NCBI RefSeq assembly: GCF_004793765.1
Contig: NZ_SRYM01000050.1
Coordinates: 1 to 32,740 of the forward strand
Length of the DNA: 32,740 nucleotides
DNA from: Parabacteroides distasonis
GTDB lineage: Bacteria; Bacteroidota; Bacteroidia; Bacteroidales; Tannerellaceae
Reading direction: 5' to 3'
The translations under genes were made by a program, and so were the position numbers. Below, in pieces: positions 1 to 8,318 of this stretch (position 1 is the stretch's first letter; each line of letters opens with the position of its first letter). The notes beneath the pieces are model-generated. The model made no database searches. It was not told where the DNA came from and was given only the letters and a program-made list of their open reading frames with translations.

Positions 1-72
1 AATGGAATCGACCCTAATTTTATCTTGCAATAAAAAGGTTTATCGGACAGCAATATAAGAAAATCTTACAGA

Positions 73-100
73 AATTGTTCCCCTAATTTGGGAAACAATT
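73..100 (-). terminator. Probable terminator of the restriction operon
   Basis: An inverted repeat lies just downstream of the res stop codon. AATTGTTCCC at 73-82 pairs with GGGAAACAATT at 90-100, with one bulged base and a 7-base loop. On the minus strand it is followed by a T-rich stretch. The rest of 1-116 shows no gene. Confidence 0.55.
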
Positions 101-116
101 CCTAAAAGAGAGCTAT

Positions 117-2786
117 CTAAAACTGCTTCAACAGATCAATGAAACTTGAAAGATCATAAGCATTGTCCACTCGCTTTTTGTCAAACACCATAAAATAACG
201 GTACTTATCTCCAGCCTTATTCGCCCATGTGGTTCCAAGCATGATTTTACGCTCTGAGTCGCTTCCATCCAGATGGTCGCCTTTAACTTCTATCAAAAGA
301 ATTTTTCCAGACTTCATTTTAATTATAAAATCAGGATAATGGTTAATAAACCCATTTATGTAGAACCCTTTTCCTCGTTCAAGGTTACGATGCCAATATT
401 TTACATTATCAAGATTGGCTATTTGAGATATTACGCGGTATTCGAAACCATCCACCTTTTCTTCTTCCAAGTATAGACTTCTCGGTATGCCAATTATTTT
501 ATCCTTTATCGTTATAGAGCTAGGTAAGCGGTAATTATCCTTTACACTTATCTTGCCTATATCCAATAGCCTTTTAAACTGTTTTACCTTATAAGCCTCT
601 GATAGAGATTTAATCTTATTATCAAACGCAGCAGCGGTATTCAAAATATTGTTAGCTAGGTTTTGAAGTTTATAAGTATCAACCAATTTTAACACAGACA
701 CGATATACCTTCGAATACTTGGTTCGCTAATTGAATTATACTTAGATTTAAGCATATCTGATATACGTCTTGCCAATTGATTAATTTTATCTTCAACCTC
801 TAGTCCTTTTATATATTCTGAAAATATCTTGAGCTGACTATCATTCAAATTTGTGAATTTAGGAACATATTCATCCTTCTTACGCTCTTCCAAGTCTATC
901 TTTACAGCTTCTGTTGAGGTCTGCTCAAAAACAATATTCTTATCACAAGTCTCAAGATTAAAGTCTTTCAATAGATGAACAGACTCTAAAGATATATCTG
1001 TTGTCGCAAAATTAAAAAAATCTGTCTTTACCGCTTGAATAAAAAACTGGGGTAACACTATCTGTTCCGCATCTGCGGTAAATATTTCTTTCATCTCGAA
1101 TTTGGATACATTTTTCATAATATCTGCCGGGGTATCGTCATTGTCACTATCGGAGTTCTCTACAGCTTCGTTATACTTTGAAGCCTCTTTTAATGCGGTT
1201 TTGAGGACTTCTTCAGTTTTTTGATTACCATATTCGGTGTTACATTCATCTTTTACAGAATCTGGTTCAACACTATCGAAGTCTTCAGTCCCGAGATCCT
1301 CACAAGAGACAGGTGTCGCTTGCTCATCATCACTAAAAGTGTTTACCACTGATGTTGAAAACAAATCGGGAGTTTGTGGAACAGATTTCGGGATTATTTC
1401 TTCCTGAACAGTATTATCTTTGGCAAAGAAATCTTTTGAACTAAATCCAGATTTATTCAGGCTCTCAACAATGCCTGTTAGTGTTCGTTGGAAATCAGCC
1501 GAGCAGGTGAATACATACGACAAATTAAGGAACTCACAACTATGCTTTCTTGTATATGGCTGACGAAGCACACGGCCAAGTATCTGTTCTACCGATATAC
1601 GTGAAGTTTTATTTGCCAATGACGCTAAAATATAGGCAAACGGGCAATCCCATCCTTCTTTAAGAGCGTCAACAGTAATGATATAGCGAACTTCACAATC
1701 ACGGCCCATCAAGTTCGTATTTTTAAGCTCATCTTTTTCAGCTGTCTTGATTTTAATCTGATCTTCAGGAATACCAATCTCGACAAGCTTAGTCTTTATC
1801 TTATCAAAGGTCTCAGTTCCCTCGTTTATCTTAGGTTGAGCTTGGAAAAGCACGATTGGGCGAATGAAATCACCACCGTTAGCTTCTACTTCCTTTGCTT
1901 TCACCTCAAGGCTACGCTGAAGATTAATAGCACCGTTGATTACGTCATTGATACTATTCTGATTGTACACGATAACAGGTAGTTTCACCATATTTTCTTT
2001 CTTCAATCGAATAGCGTCAATGAAGCTAATTATATTACTATTCCGTTTCGGTGTGGCGGTCAATTCCAAAATATATTTAGGATTGACACTTTGTAAAGTT
2101 TCAACACGCAAATCGGCCGTAAAGTTATGGCTTTCATCAATCACCACGACAGGATTAAGATGGGCTATCACTTGAATCAAGCCGGTCTCCTCCGAACCAT
2201 CTACTTTAGGAGTGTCTTTCGTATAGGTTGGCACAAACTCTGTAAGATTCTCATTTTCACGGTATGACAATCTACCATCTTTTGAATTAGTGGCAAACGA
2301 TTGAATACTCAACACCAATATACTGAGTTGTTCCTTTACATCCACAGGGCTGAAATTCTGCCCCATAAGTAGTGAAGGTTTATCATATACACGCACTTTA
2401 CCATTAAACAGAGTGTCTATCTTCTGTCTGTATGGATGTGCAGGATCATTTAGTTTTTCATAAGTCTGCTTCAAAATGATATCAGATGGAAGAAACCACG
2501 CTACAACTTGTGGCGCCCCATCATGGAAGCTATCGAATATGGTACGTAACGCATTGCAAGCGATAAATGTTTTACCTCCGGCAGTTGGCACTTTCACGGT
2601 AACACGAGGCACACCTTTGATTGTATTATCATATTCATGAAGGTAATCGTCTTCTTCTTTTAACGATATGCCCTTACTAGCCCAAAAGGAGCGAAACGCT
2701 TCTTTCAAGTTATTCGTACCGGTAAGAAATCCATTGAATTTCTCGATGTCGTTGATGACATCTTGTTGATATATCTTTAGCTCCAT
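117..2786 (-). CDS. res: Type III restriction enzyme, Res (helicase-nuclease) subunit
   Basis: This is the ATP-dependent motor and nuclease subunit of a type III restriction-modification system. It works in the cytoplasm with the Mod protein encoded just upstream, and cuts DNA after translocating between unmethylated sites. Seen in the 889 residues: Walker A PTAGGKT at 67-73, a DESH Walker B at 217-220, TATP at 243-246, EGWDCP at 377-382 and the motif VI arginine finger QILGRVLR at 401-408. At the C-terminus is a PD-(D/E)xK nuclease with PD at 818-819 and EVK at 833-835. Length and domain order match the family, and all key catalytic residues are present, so it looks active. A low-complexity acidic stretch near residues 480-570 probably links the helicase and nuclease halves. 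The start lies 3 bases after the mod stop codon, implying translational coupling. Confidence 0.93.
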   Translation of the reverse strand: MELKIYQQDVINDIEKFNGFLTGTNNLKEAFRSFWASKGISLKEEDDYLHEYDNTIKGVPRVTVKVPTAGGKTFIACNALRTIFDSFHDGAPQVVAWFLPSDIILKQTYEKLNDPAHPYRQKIDTLFNGKVRVYDKPSLLMGQNFSPVDVKEQLSILVLSIQSFATNSKDGRLSYRENENLTEFVPTYTKDTPKVDGSEETGLIQVIAHLNPVVVIDESHNFTADLRVETLQSVNPKYILELTATPKRNSNIISFIDAIRLKKENMVKLPVIVYNQNSINDVINGAINLQRSLEVKAKEVEANGGDFIRPIVLFQAQPKINEGTETFDKIKTKLVEIGIPEDQIKIKTAEKDELKNTNLMGRDCEVRYIITVDALKEGWDCPFAYILASLANKTSRISVEQILGRVLRQPYTRKHSCEFLNLSYVFTCSADFQRTLTGIVESLNKSGFSSKDFFAKDNTVQEEIIPKSVPQTPDLFSTSVVNTFSDDEQATPVSCEDLGTEDFDSVEPDSVKDECNTEYGNQKTEEVLKTALKEASKYNEAVENSDSDNDDTPADIMKNVSKFEMKEIFTADAEQIVLPQFFIQAVKTDFFNFATTDISLESVHLLKDFNLETCDKNIVFEQTSTEAVKIDLEERKKDEYVPKFTNLNDSQLKIFSEYIKGLEVEDKINQLARRISDMLKSKYNSISEPSIRRYIVSVLKLVDTYKLQNLANNILNTAAAFDNKIKSLSEAYKVKQFKRLLDIGKISVKDNYRLPSSITIKDKIIGIPRSLYLEEEKVDGFEYRVISQIANLDNVKYWHRNLERGKGFYINGFINHYPDFIIKMKSGKILLIEVKGDHLDGSDSERKIMLGTTWANKAGDKYRYFMVFDKKRVDNAYDLSSFIDLLKQF

Positions 2787-2789
2787 AAC

Positions 2790-4733
2790 TTAGAATCTAT
2801 GAATGTCACGTGGTATTTTCTTGAATATAATATTCATCTTTGTCAATTCCTCTTTCGAGAAAAGACAAATATCGGCATAAACTATATAACTGTCTGCTTT
2901 ACGAACAATTATATCAAGAGAGTCCGGGCCAAAAGTCGTTTCTAATTTAGGCTCGTAATAGAAATAATAGTCAGTGCGGTTATATTCCCCCAATAAATAA
3001 GTAGCCTTATATTGCTCATTTTCTACTAGAGGTAACCGTGTCTCGGAGTAGAAAATATACTCTCTAATCTTTTTTGTCTCTACCTCTTCATTAAGGAATC
3101 CATTTTCATCAAACAACGGCAATCCCAACTCGTAATAATCGAAAGCTCCACCTAGGCCAGGCATTTGTCCGTCATAGATCTTTGTACCTATCACTTTCAA
3201 GCAATTATCATCTATCTTGGGTTTACCTATTTTCTCATACTTGTCCTTATGAACTTCTATAGCGTCAAAAGCCTCTTTAAGCAACTCCTTTGCTTTAAGA
3301 ATATTCTTGGATGTTAGCTTTTTACAGTATATCTCTTCTTCTTTTTTCCCTTTAAAGGAATAGCCTTGTGCCACACGACGCACACGCTCCGCCGTAATAG
3401 TTTCGGCATAATCCATCAGCTCTATGAGTACAAACTTGCGTTGACTGGCTGGATTATCCTTATTCATCTTTAACACCGCATGAGCGGTAGTGGCGCTTCC
3501 GGCAAAGCTGTCAAGCACCACACTGTAATCATCCGTAGCTATTTGCAGAATACGCTCAATCAGTGTAGAAGGCTTGGGTGTATCAAAAGGGATTTTACCT
3601 TCGAATATAGCTTTTAGCTCTTTCTTGGCAGAGTCTGTATGCCCTACATCATTATGAAGCCATAAATTTGTGACCTTACGACCTTCCACTTTGCTCAGAT
3701 ATGTTTTACGCCTTATTCCCCCCAAACCTCCTTTCGTGAAAAAGAAACGAGGCCATTGTCCACCAGCATATACCACCTGCGCCTTGGCACGTGAGGTTGG
3801 CAAGTCTTCTTTTAGCATAATGGCCAAGACTCCTTCACGAATCTCTTCTACCGGGATTCCACACACTTCGGCTCTGCGCTTAGCATCGTCCAATTCACGC
3901 AACTCATATTCACACCAGCCGTTCATGATATTCAGCACATCCATTTGACCAAATGTCCAACAGCGTCCATTTGCAGGATAAACCAATTCACCCGTAAACG
4001 GATGTTGAATTGCATAGACCATTCCTTGATGTGATACTGCCCCCGGTGCATGAGCAGATGTATTTTGCCAATTACCCAATGGATCTCCATCCGGATTTGC
4101 ATATTTCGCATCCATTTCTTCTGTACGCTCTAAGTTTTTAGGCTGCCAATTTTTTTGCTTACCATAAACTAAAACATGTTCGGTTTCCACACCAATTCCA
4201 TCCGCATCATTCCGTTGAGAATAAGTTCGTTGCCACTTTACATCAGCCACAAAACAATTTTGGCCAAATATATTATCCATCATCAAGCGAAGATTACTCA
4301 CCTCGTTATCATCAATGGAAACAAATATAGCACCAGCAGGTGACAAGAGTTTTTGAAGCATTTTCAATCTGGGATACATCATACAAAGCCATTTATCATG
4401 GCGACTGAGGTCTTCACCCTGTTTCCCTACTACTTCGCCAAGCCATTTCTTAATATGCGGATCGTTTACATTATCATTATATACCCACCCCTCATTGCCT
4501 GTATTATAAGGAGGATCGATATATATGCAATCAACTCTTCCTTCATACTTTGGCAACAACGATTTCAAGGCAACCAGATTATCCCCATGAATAATCATAT
4601 TGCCACTCTCTGTAGAAGATTCGATTTGACCATCTTCTGCCGTGAAACCATATTTATGTTCTAATACGTGAAATGGCACCTCCTGATGGTGCGTCACCAC
4701 TTTATCCTTTCCTATCCAATTGAGTGTAGGCAT
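2790..4733 (-). CDS. mod: Type III DNA adenine-N6 methyltransferase, Mod subunit
   Basis: Mod recognises the target sequence and methylates adenine to N6-methyladenine using S-adenosylmethionine; it also supplies sequence specificity to Res. The 647-residue protein has motif IV DPPYNTGN at 73-80 and the SAM-binding motif I DSFAGSATTAH at 408-418. Motif IV before motif I, with the putative target recognition region between them (about 150-390), is the beta-class order expected of type III Mod proteins. It lies between the mrr-like gene and res on the same strand. I saw no long simple-sequence repeat of the kind that makes some mod genes phase-variable; the longest homopolymer I noticed is 7 bases near 4150. 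The recognition site cannot be read from the sequence. Confidence 0.94.
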   Translation of the reverse strand: MPTLNWIGKDKVVTHHQEVPFHVLEHKYGFTAEDGQIESSTESGNMIIHGDNLVALKSLLPKYEGRVDCIYIDPPYNTGNEGWVYNDNVNDPHIKKWLGEVVGKQGEDLSRHDKWLCMMYPRLKMLQKLLSPAGAIFVSIDDNEVSNLRLMMDNIFGQNCFVADVKWQRTYSQRNDADGIGVETEHVLVYGKQKNWQPKNLERTEEMDAKYANPDGDPLGNWQNTSAHAPGAVSHQGMVYAIQHPFTGELVYPANGRCWTFGQMDVLNIMNGWCEYELRELDDAKRRAEVCGIPVEEIREGVLAIMLKEDLPTSRAKAQVVYAGGQWPRFFFTKGGLGGIRRKTYLSKVEGRKVTNLWLHNDVGHTDSAKKELKAIFEGKIPFDTPKPSTLIERILQIATDDYSVVLDSFAGSATTAHAVLKMNKDNPASQRKFVLIELMDYAETITAERVRRVAQGYSFKGKKEEEIYCKKLTSKNILKAKELLKEAFDAIEVHKDKYEKIGKPKIDDNCLKVIGTKIYDGQMPGLGGAFDYYELGLPLFDENGFLNEEVETKKIREYIFYSETRLPLVENEQYKATYLLGEYNRTDYYFYYEPKLETTFGPDSLDIIVRKADSYIVYADICLFSKEELTKMNIIFKKIPRDIHRF

Positions 4734-4839
4734 ATCCCTATCTTTTTATTCTGTTATTCAAAAACTCAGTCATGTCAACCTCAAGAATTTCTATTCCTCT
4801 ATCTATCAAGAAAACTCTTTGCCCGCATAGATATTCATA

Positions 4840-5772
4840 CTATAAATCATCATCCATAGAATCCCAATAATCCATATCCATTTTCATGACTTTCAACACT
4901 TTTTCTGTCTGTAATCCCAAACCACAATCATACATATACTCAGTTAACTGCTGACCATTAATCAATATTATGGTAGGGCTTCCATTTAGACTCTCAACAT
5001 AATCAATCGCTTCTTTCGTGTAATCAGATGTAGTTATAAAAACACCTTTTTTAGAAGAAGTTCCTGCTACAGCACCTACAAAACTTTGAATTTCTTTTCG
5101 TCCTACATTATTATGTTCCGCATAACGCTTTGCTTGAATAGAAATATGATTAAAACCTAATATATCCTCTTTAATAATGCCGTCAATTCCTCCGTCATTG
5201 GTCAGTTTTGTAACAATACCAGAATTCTTAACTTCACCTCCATATCCCATCATCTGTAATAACTTTACGACTAAACGTTCAAACTCATAAGGTTTCTTGG
5301 AAAGAATTGTAGCTAAAATTTCAGAAGAAATTGACTTCTTGATATTGTTATATGAATTATCTAAATTTTCTTGCGGAGTATGTTCCTCACTTACAGATTT
5401 ATTAGCCATTGGATCACATCCCTTAGATTTAACGATCTTTTTAGACGAATTAGCCAAAACCGCATTCTTCACATAAATAGTTATTTGTTCGTCTGTACTA
5501 TTAGACAACATTTCAAGGCCTTTCAAACTAATCTTATAATCCCCTCTTTTGGGTTTCTCAACAAGTCCCGCAATAAACAAATAACTTAACGCCCAACTGA
5601 TACGATCCAAAAAGATATTACCATTACCTGATGGATACCATGCATTAATCTCATCTTCAGTCAATTGAAAATATTTAGCCAAAGGATCTCGTAATTCCTT
5701 GGTTCTCATAACAGCACCGGAACTTAGTTCACGAAGTGCTTGAAGTCGAATTTCTTCAAATTGAGGTATCAT
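4840..5772 (-). CDS. mrr: Mrr-family restriction endonuclease
   Basis: Mrr-type enzymes are PD-(D/E)xK nucleases; E. coli Mrr acts as a type IV system that cuts DNA modified by certain methyltransferases. The 310-residue protein has an N-terminal winged-helix (Mrr_N-like) region at about 1-90 and a low-complexity linker at about 105-150. The C-terminal Mrr catalytic domain shows YEFERLV, GGIDG (metal-binding Asp) and QAKRY (the QxK form of the catalytic motif). Length matches E. coli Mrr. It is first in an operon with mod and res; a TAnnTTTG promoter box precedes it. Its frame stays open for 33 codons after the stop (see findings). It may be an extra modification-dependent nuclease or a third component of the type III system; the sequence cannot tell which. 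Confidence 0.9.
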   Translation of the reverse strand: MIPQFEEIRLQALRELSSGAVMRTKELRDPLAKYFQLTEDEINAWYPSGNGNIFLDRISWALSYLFIAGLVEKPKRGDYKISLKGLEMLSNSTDEQITIYVKNAVLANSSKKIVKSKGCDPMANKSVSEEHTPQENLDNSYNNIKKSISSEILATILSKKPYEFERLVVKLLQMMGYGGEVKNSGIVTKLTNDGGIDGIIKEDILGFNHISIQAKRYAEHNNVGRKEIQSFVGAVAGTSSKKGVFITTSDYTKEAIDYVESLNGSPTIILINGQQLTEYMYDCGLGLQTEKVLKVMKMDMDYWDSMDDDL

Positions 5773-5807
5773 GTTCTTTGGTATTTAACAGGTATAACTT
5801 TTATATG

Positions 5808-5815
5808 CAAAGTTA
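5808..5815 (-). promoter_or_regulatory. Promoter -7 box for the mrr-mod-res operon
   Basis: The plus strand reads CAAAGTTA, which is TAACTTTG on the minus strand, a perfect Bacteroidetes -7 box (TAnnTTTG). It lies 35 bases upstream of the mrr-like ATG. A possible TTG at 5832-5834 is a little closer than the usual -33 spacing. Confidence 0.55.
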
Positions 5816-5919
5816 AAAAAATCTGCCTATACAACACCTTTCACTCTCTTATTTATGCCAACAAAACCCTAAAAAGACAACCATAGAACAAAATTAGAAT
5901 TAAAACATAGGTTATAATC

Positions 5920-6978
5920 TCAATCAGAAATTTCACCTATCTTATCTCCCGTGATCGCTACCTTTATAACCCCATCCAACCTGTTTTCGAAGATACGGTA
6001 AGCCTCCTCAATCTCGTTCAATGGAAACTTATGGGTAATAAGAGGCGTCGTGTCTATCTTACCTTCTTCTATTAGGTTAAGAATCTCGGCGCAATCGCAG
6101 CCATCCACCCCACCAGTCTTGAACGTCAAGTTCTTGCCATACATGTCTGGCAAAGGAAGAAGCTGAGGTTTATCATAGAGGGCTACGATGGTGACAATAG
6201 CGTTCGGACGGGCACAATCCCATGCCAAGCGGAAGGTATCCTCACTCCCTGCGACCTCCAATACGACATCCGCACCGCCATGATCGCTGTTACGAAGAAC
6301 AAATTCCTTACAGTTTTCGGGATCTGTCACCAAGACTTCCGGATAACGCTGGCGAACGAACCGGGCCCTTTCCGGAGACTTCTCGCAAACAATAATACGT
6401 CGTGGCTTCTTCAACAACACGCACAACAAAGTACAGATTCCCGTAGGACCAGCGCCAATAATGAGAACCGTATCCTCCTCTGAGATCTCCGAGATGCGGG
6501 CAGCCCAAAAACCTGTCGCTAACACATCACCGACCAGTAAAGCCTGCTCATCACTGACCGTATCTGGGATACGATTCAAGCCTCGATCCGCATAAGGAAC
6601 CCGGACATACTCCGCCTGCCCCCCATCGATACGACAGCCCAACGCCCAACCGCCATTGGGATCGGTACAATTATTGACATATCCACGCCGGCAGAAGAAA
6701 CACTCTCCGCAAAAGGTCTCGACATTCACGGTCACCCTGTCACCCGGCTTGACTGCAGTAACATCAGCACCCACCTTTTCCACCACACCAACCATCTCAT
6801 GCCCAACGGTTATTCCGGGTACCGCACGTGGTACGCTACCGTGTTTAATATGAAGATCGCTAGAACAAATGCTACCCAAAGTCACTTGTACGATAGCGTC
6901 CCGTGAATCCTTTATTTCCGGCATCGGTTTCTCCCGCAATTCAAATTTCCCTTGTTCAATATAAGTGTACGCAAGCAT
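5920..6978 (-). CDS. Zinc-dependent alcohol dehydrogenase (MDR superfamily)
   Basis: A medium-chain, probably NAD(P)-dependent alcohol or polyol dehydrogenase of 352 residues. Visible features: catalytic zinc ligands Cys38 and His60-Glu61 (GHE), four structural-zinc cysteines at 90, 93, 96 and 104, Asp151 in a GD-LATG motif, and a Rossmann fold GAGPTG at 175-180. The length is normal and no key residue is missing. The true substrate (secondary alcohol, butanediol or sugar alcohol) cannot be deduced. It is transcribed alone on the minus strand, divergent from the flavodoxin gene, with a perfect -7 box at 7009-7016. The 147 bases separating it from the mrr-like gene hold no further gene. Confidence 0.9.
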   Translation of the reverse strand: MLAYTYIEQGKFELREKPMPEIKDSRDAIVQVTLGSICSSDLHIKHGSVPRAVPGITVGHEMVGVVEKVGADVTAVKPGDRVTVNVETFCGECFFCRRGYVNNCTDPNGGWALGCRIDGGQAEYVRVPYADRGLNRIPDTVSDEQALLVGDVLATGFWAARISEISEEDTVLIIGAGPTGICTLLCVLLKKPRRIIVCEKSPERARFVRQRYPEVLVTDPENCKEFVLRNSDHGGADVVLEVAGSEDTFRLAWDCARPNAIVTIVALYDKPQLLPLPDMYGKNLTFKTGGVDGCDCAEILNLIEEGKIDTTPLITHKFPLNEIEEAYRIFENRLDGVIKVAITGDKIGEISD

Positions 6979-7008
6979 GATATTTTCTTCTTTTAGTTAA
7001 TCGCCTTA

Positions 7009-7016
7009 CAAAGATA
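7009..7016 (-). promoter_or_regulatory. Promoter -7 box for the alcohol dehydrogenase gene
   Basis: CAAAGATA on the plus strand is TATCTTTG on the minus strand, a perfect TAnnTTTG box 30 bases upstream of the dehydrogenase ATG. No -33 element with good spacing was found. A near-match, TATCTTTA at 7085-7092 on the plus strand, could serve the divergent flavodoxin gene. Confidence 0.5.
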
Positions 7017-7151
7017 AGGATCGTATCGCCAAAAATATCAGATATATCAGTAATTTGGGTACAAACTGTTTCATTTTTCTCTCCTATCTTTATCGCCGTA
7101 AACACATAGCATTCTCGTAATGAATATAAAAACAACAAAAATTCAAGAAGT

Positions 7152-7694
7152 ATGAAACGAATCGTATTATTCATGGTCATGGTCTCAATGGCATGTATCG
7201 CCTCTTATGCGCAAAAGGCTACCGAAGGGACAAAAGTTGTAGTGGCTTACTTCTCGGCAACGGGAAATACTGAAAAAGCGGCCCAACAAGTCGCATCTAT
7301 TGTCAGTGGTGATCTTCACAAGATCCAACCTGAGAAAAGCTATACCTCCGCCGATCTGAACTGGCGGGATAAATCCTCACGCAGCAGCGTAGAGATGGAC
7401 GATCCGACATCACGACCGGCCATTATCGATGATTTGAAGAACCTAGCGGAGTATGACACCGTTTACCTAGGATTTCCCATCTGGTGGAATCAAGCTCCAA
7501 GACTCATCAACACCTTTTTGGAGAAATACGATCTCTCGGGCAAAACCGTTATCCCATTCGCCACATCAGGCAGCAGCAATATCTCGAACGCAGAGAGTGA
7601 ATTGCGGAAAGCCTATCCGGATGTGAACTGGCAAAAAGGGAAGTTGATGAACGGAGCGACAGAAGAAGATATCAAAAATTGGACTAAAAAATAA
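7152..7694 (+). CDS. Exported flavodoxin
   Basis: A 180-residue flavodoxin-fold protein that should bind FMN. The N-terminus (about 1-20, ending SYA-Q) is a convincing Sec signal peptide, so the mature protein is probably periplasmic. The FMN phosphate loop SATGNT is at 35-40 after the first beta strand, and FPIWWNQAPR in the middle resembles the isoalloxazine-contacting loop of the flavodoxin_4 group. It is directly followed by a flavin reductase gene (TAAATG junction). Export is unusual for classical electron-transfer flavodoxins, though signal-bearing members occur in Bacteroidetes. Partner and electron donor are unknown. The ATG follows an A-rich leader typical of this phylum. Confidence 0.85.
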   Translation: MKRIVLFMVMVSMACIASYAQKATEGTKVVVAYFSATGNTEKAAQQVASIVSGDLHKIQPEKSYTSADLNWRDKSSRSSVEMDDPTSRPAIIDDLKNLAEYDTVYLGFPIWWNQAPRLINTFLEKYDLSGKTVIPFATSGSSNISNAESELRKAYPDVNWQKGKLMNGATEEDIKNWTKK

Positions 7695-8264
7695 ATGATT
7701 ATGAGAAAGAATTTTGGTGCGAAGCCTTTGAGCTATCCGCAACCCGTATTTATTATCGCCACGTATGGAGAAGATGGAACTCCCGACGCGATGAACGCCG
7801 CTTGGGGCGGTATCAGTGAGATGAATGAGATCAGCATGTGTCTTAGCGCCGGTCATAAGACAGTTAAGAATATCCTAAAGCGTAGAGCTTTCACGGTAAG
7901 CATGGCAGATGCCGATCATGTCGTAGCTTGTGATTATGTAGGTATCGTGTCGGGCAATAAAGTTACCGACAAGTTTGCCAAAGCAGGATTTCACGCTACA
8001 AAATCAGACTTCGTAGATGCTCCGTTGATCGACGAATTGGCCGTGGCTATCGAATGTAAATTGAAAGATTACGATCCGGATACTTGCATACTCCGTGGCG
8101 AGATCGTAAATGTCAGTGTTGACGAGCGTGTACTTGATGAGAATGGCAAAGTGAATGTAGCTAAAGCCGCTCCCATCATCTTTGATCCATTCAACAACGA
8201 CTATTTGAGAGTGGGCGAAAAGGTAGGAAATACCTTTTCCGATGGGAAGCAACTGAAAACATAA
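7695..8264 (+). CDS. Flavin reductase family protein (flavoredoxin-like)
   Basis: A 189-residue FMN-binding split-barrel protein of the flavin reductase-like (DIM6/NTAB) family, which transfers electrons between NAD(P)H or redox partners and flavin. The N-terminal region with YPQPVFIIATYGEDGTPDAMN, the AWGGISE segment and the CLSAGHKTVKNI segment are typical. There is no signal peptide, so it should be cytoplasmic, unlike the flavodoxin before it. The start may be 7695, adjacent to the upstream stop codon, or the second ATG at 7701 (MRKNFG), which gives the more usual family N-terminus. The two genes are almost certainly co-transcribed, but their predicted compartments differ, so a direct partnership is not obvious. 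Confidence 0.88.
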   Translation: MIMRKNFGAKPLSYPQPVFIIATYGEDGTPDAMNAAWGGISEMNEISMCLSAGHKTVKNILKRRAFTVSMADADHVVACDYVGIVSGNKVTDKFAKAGFHATKSDFVDAPLIDELAVAIECKLKDYDPDTCILRGEIVNVSVDERVLDENGKVNVAKAAPIIFDPFNNDYLRVGEKVGNTFSDGKQLKT

Positions 8265-8283
8265 AAGAAAAGTCCATCTAAAG

Positions 8284-8314
8284 TTGTTATATATGTAAAC
8301 TTAATTTATATTTG
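8284..8314 (+). promoter_or_regulatory. Promoter of the toxin-antitoxin module, nearly leaderless
   Basis: A TTG at 8284-8286 and a perfect -7 box TATATTTG at 8307-8314 are 20 bases apart, the arrangement expected of a Bacteroidetes housekeeping promoter. The toxin ATG begins only 4 bases after the box, so transcription probably starts at or next to the start codon. Confidence 0.65.
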
Positions 8315-8318
8315 CACT

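Noticed and set aside
4149-4157. Seven-base homopolymer in mod as a phase-variation switch
   Set aside because: Too short compared with known contingency repeats, and the reading frame is intact; no other simple repeats were seen in the gene.
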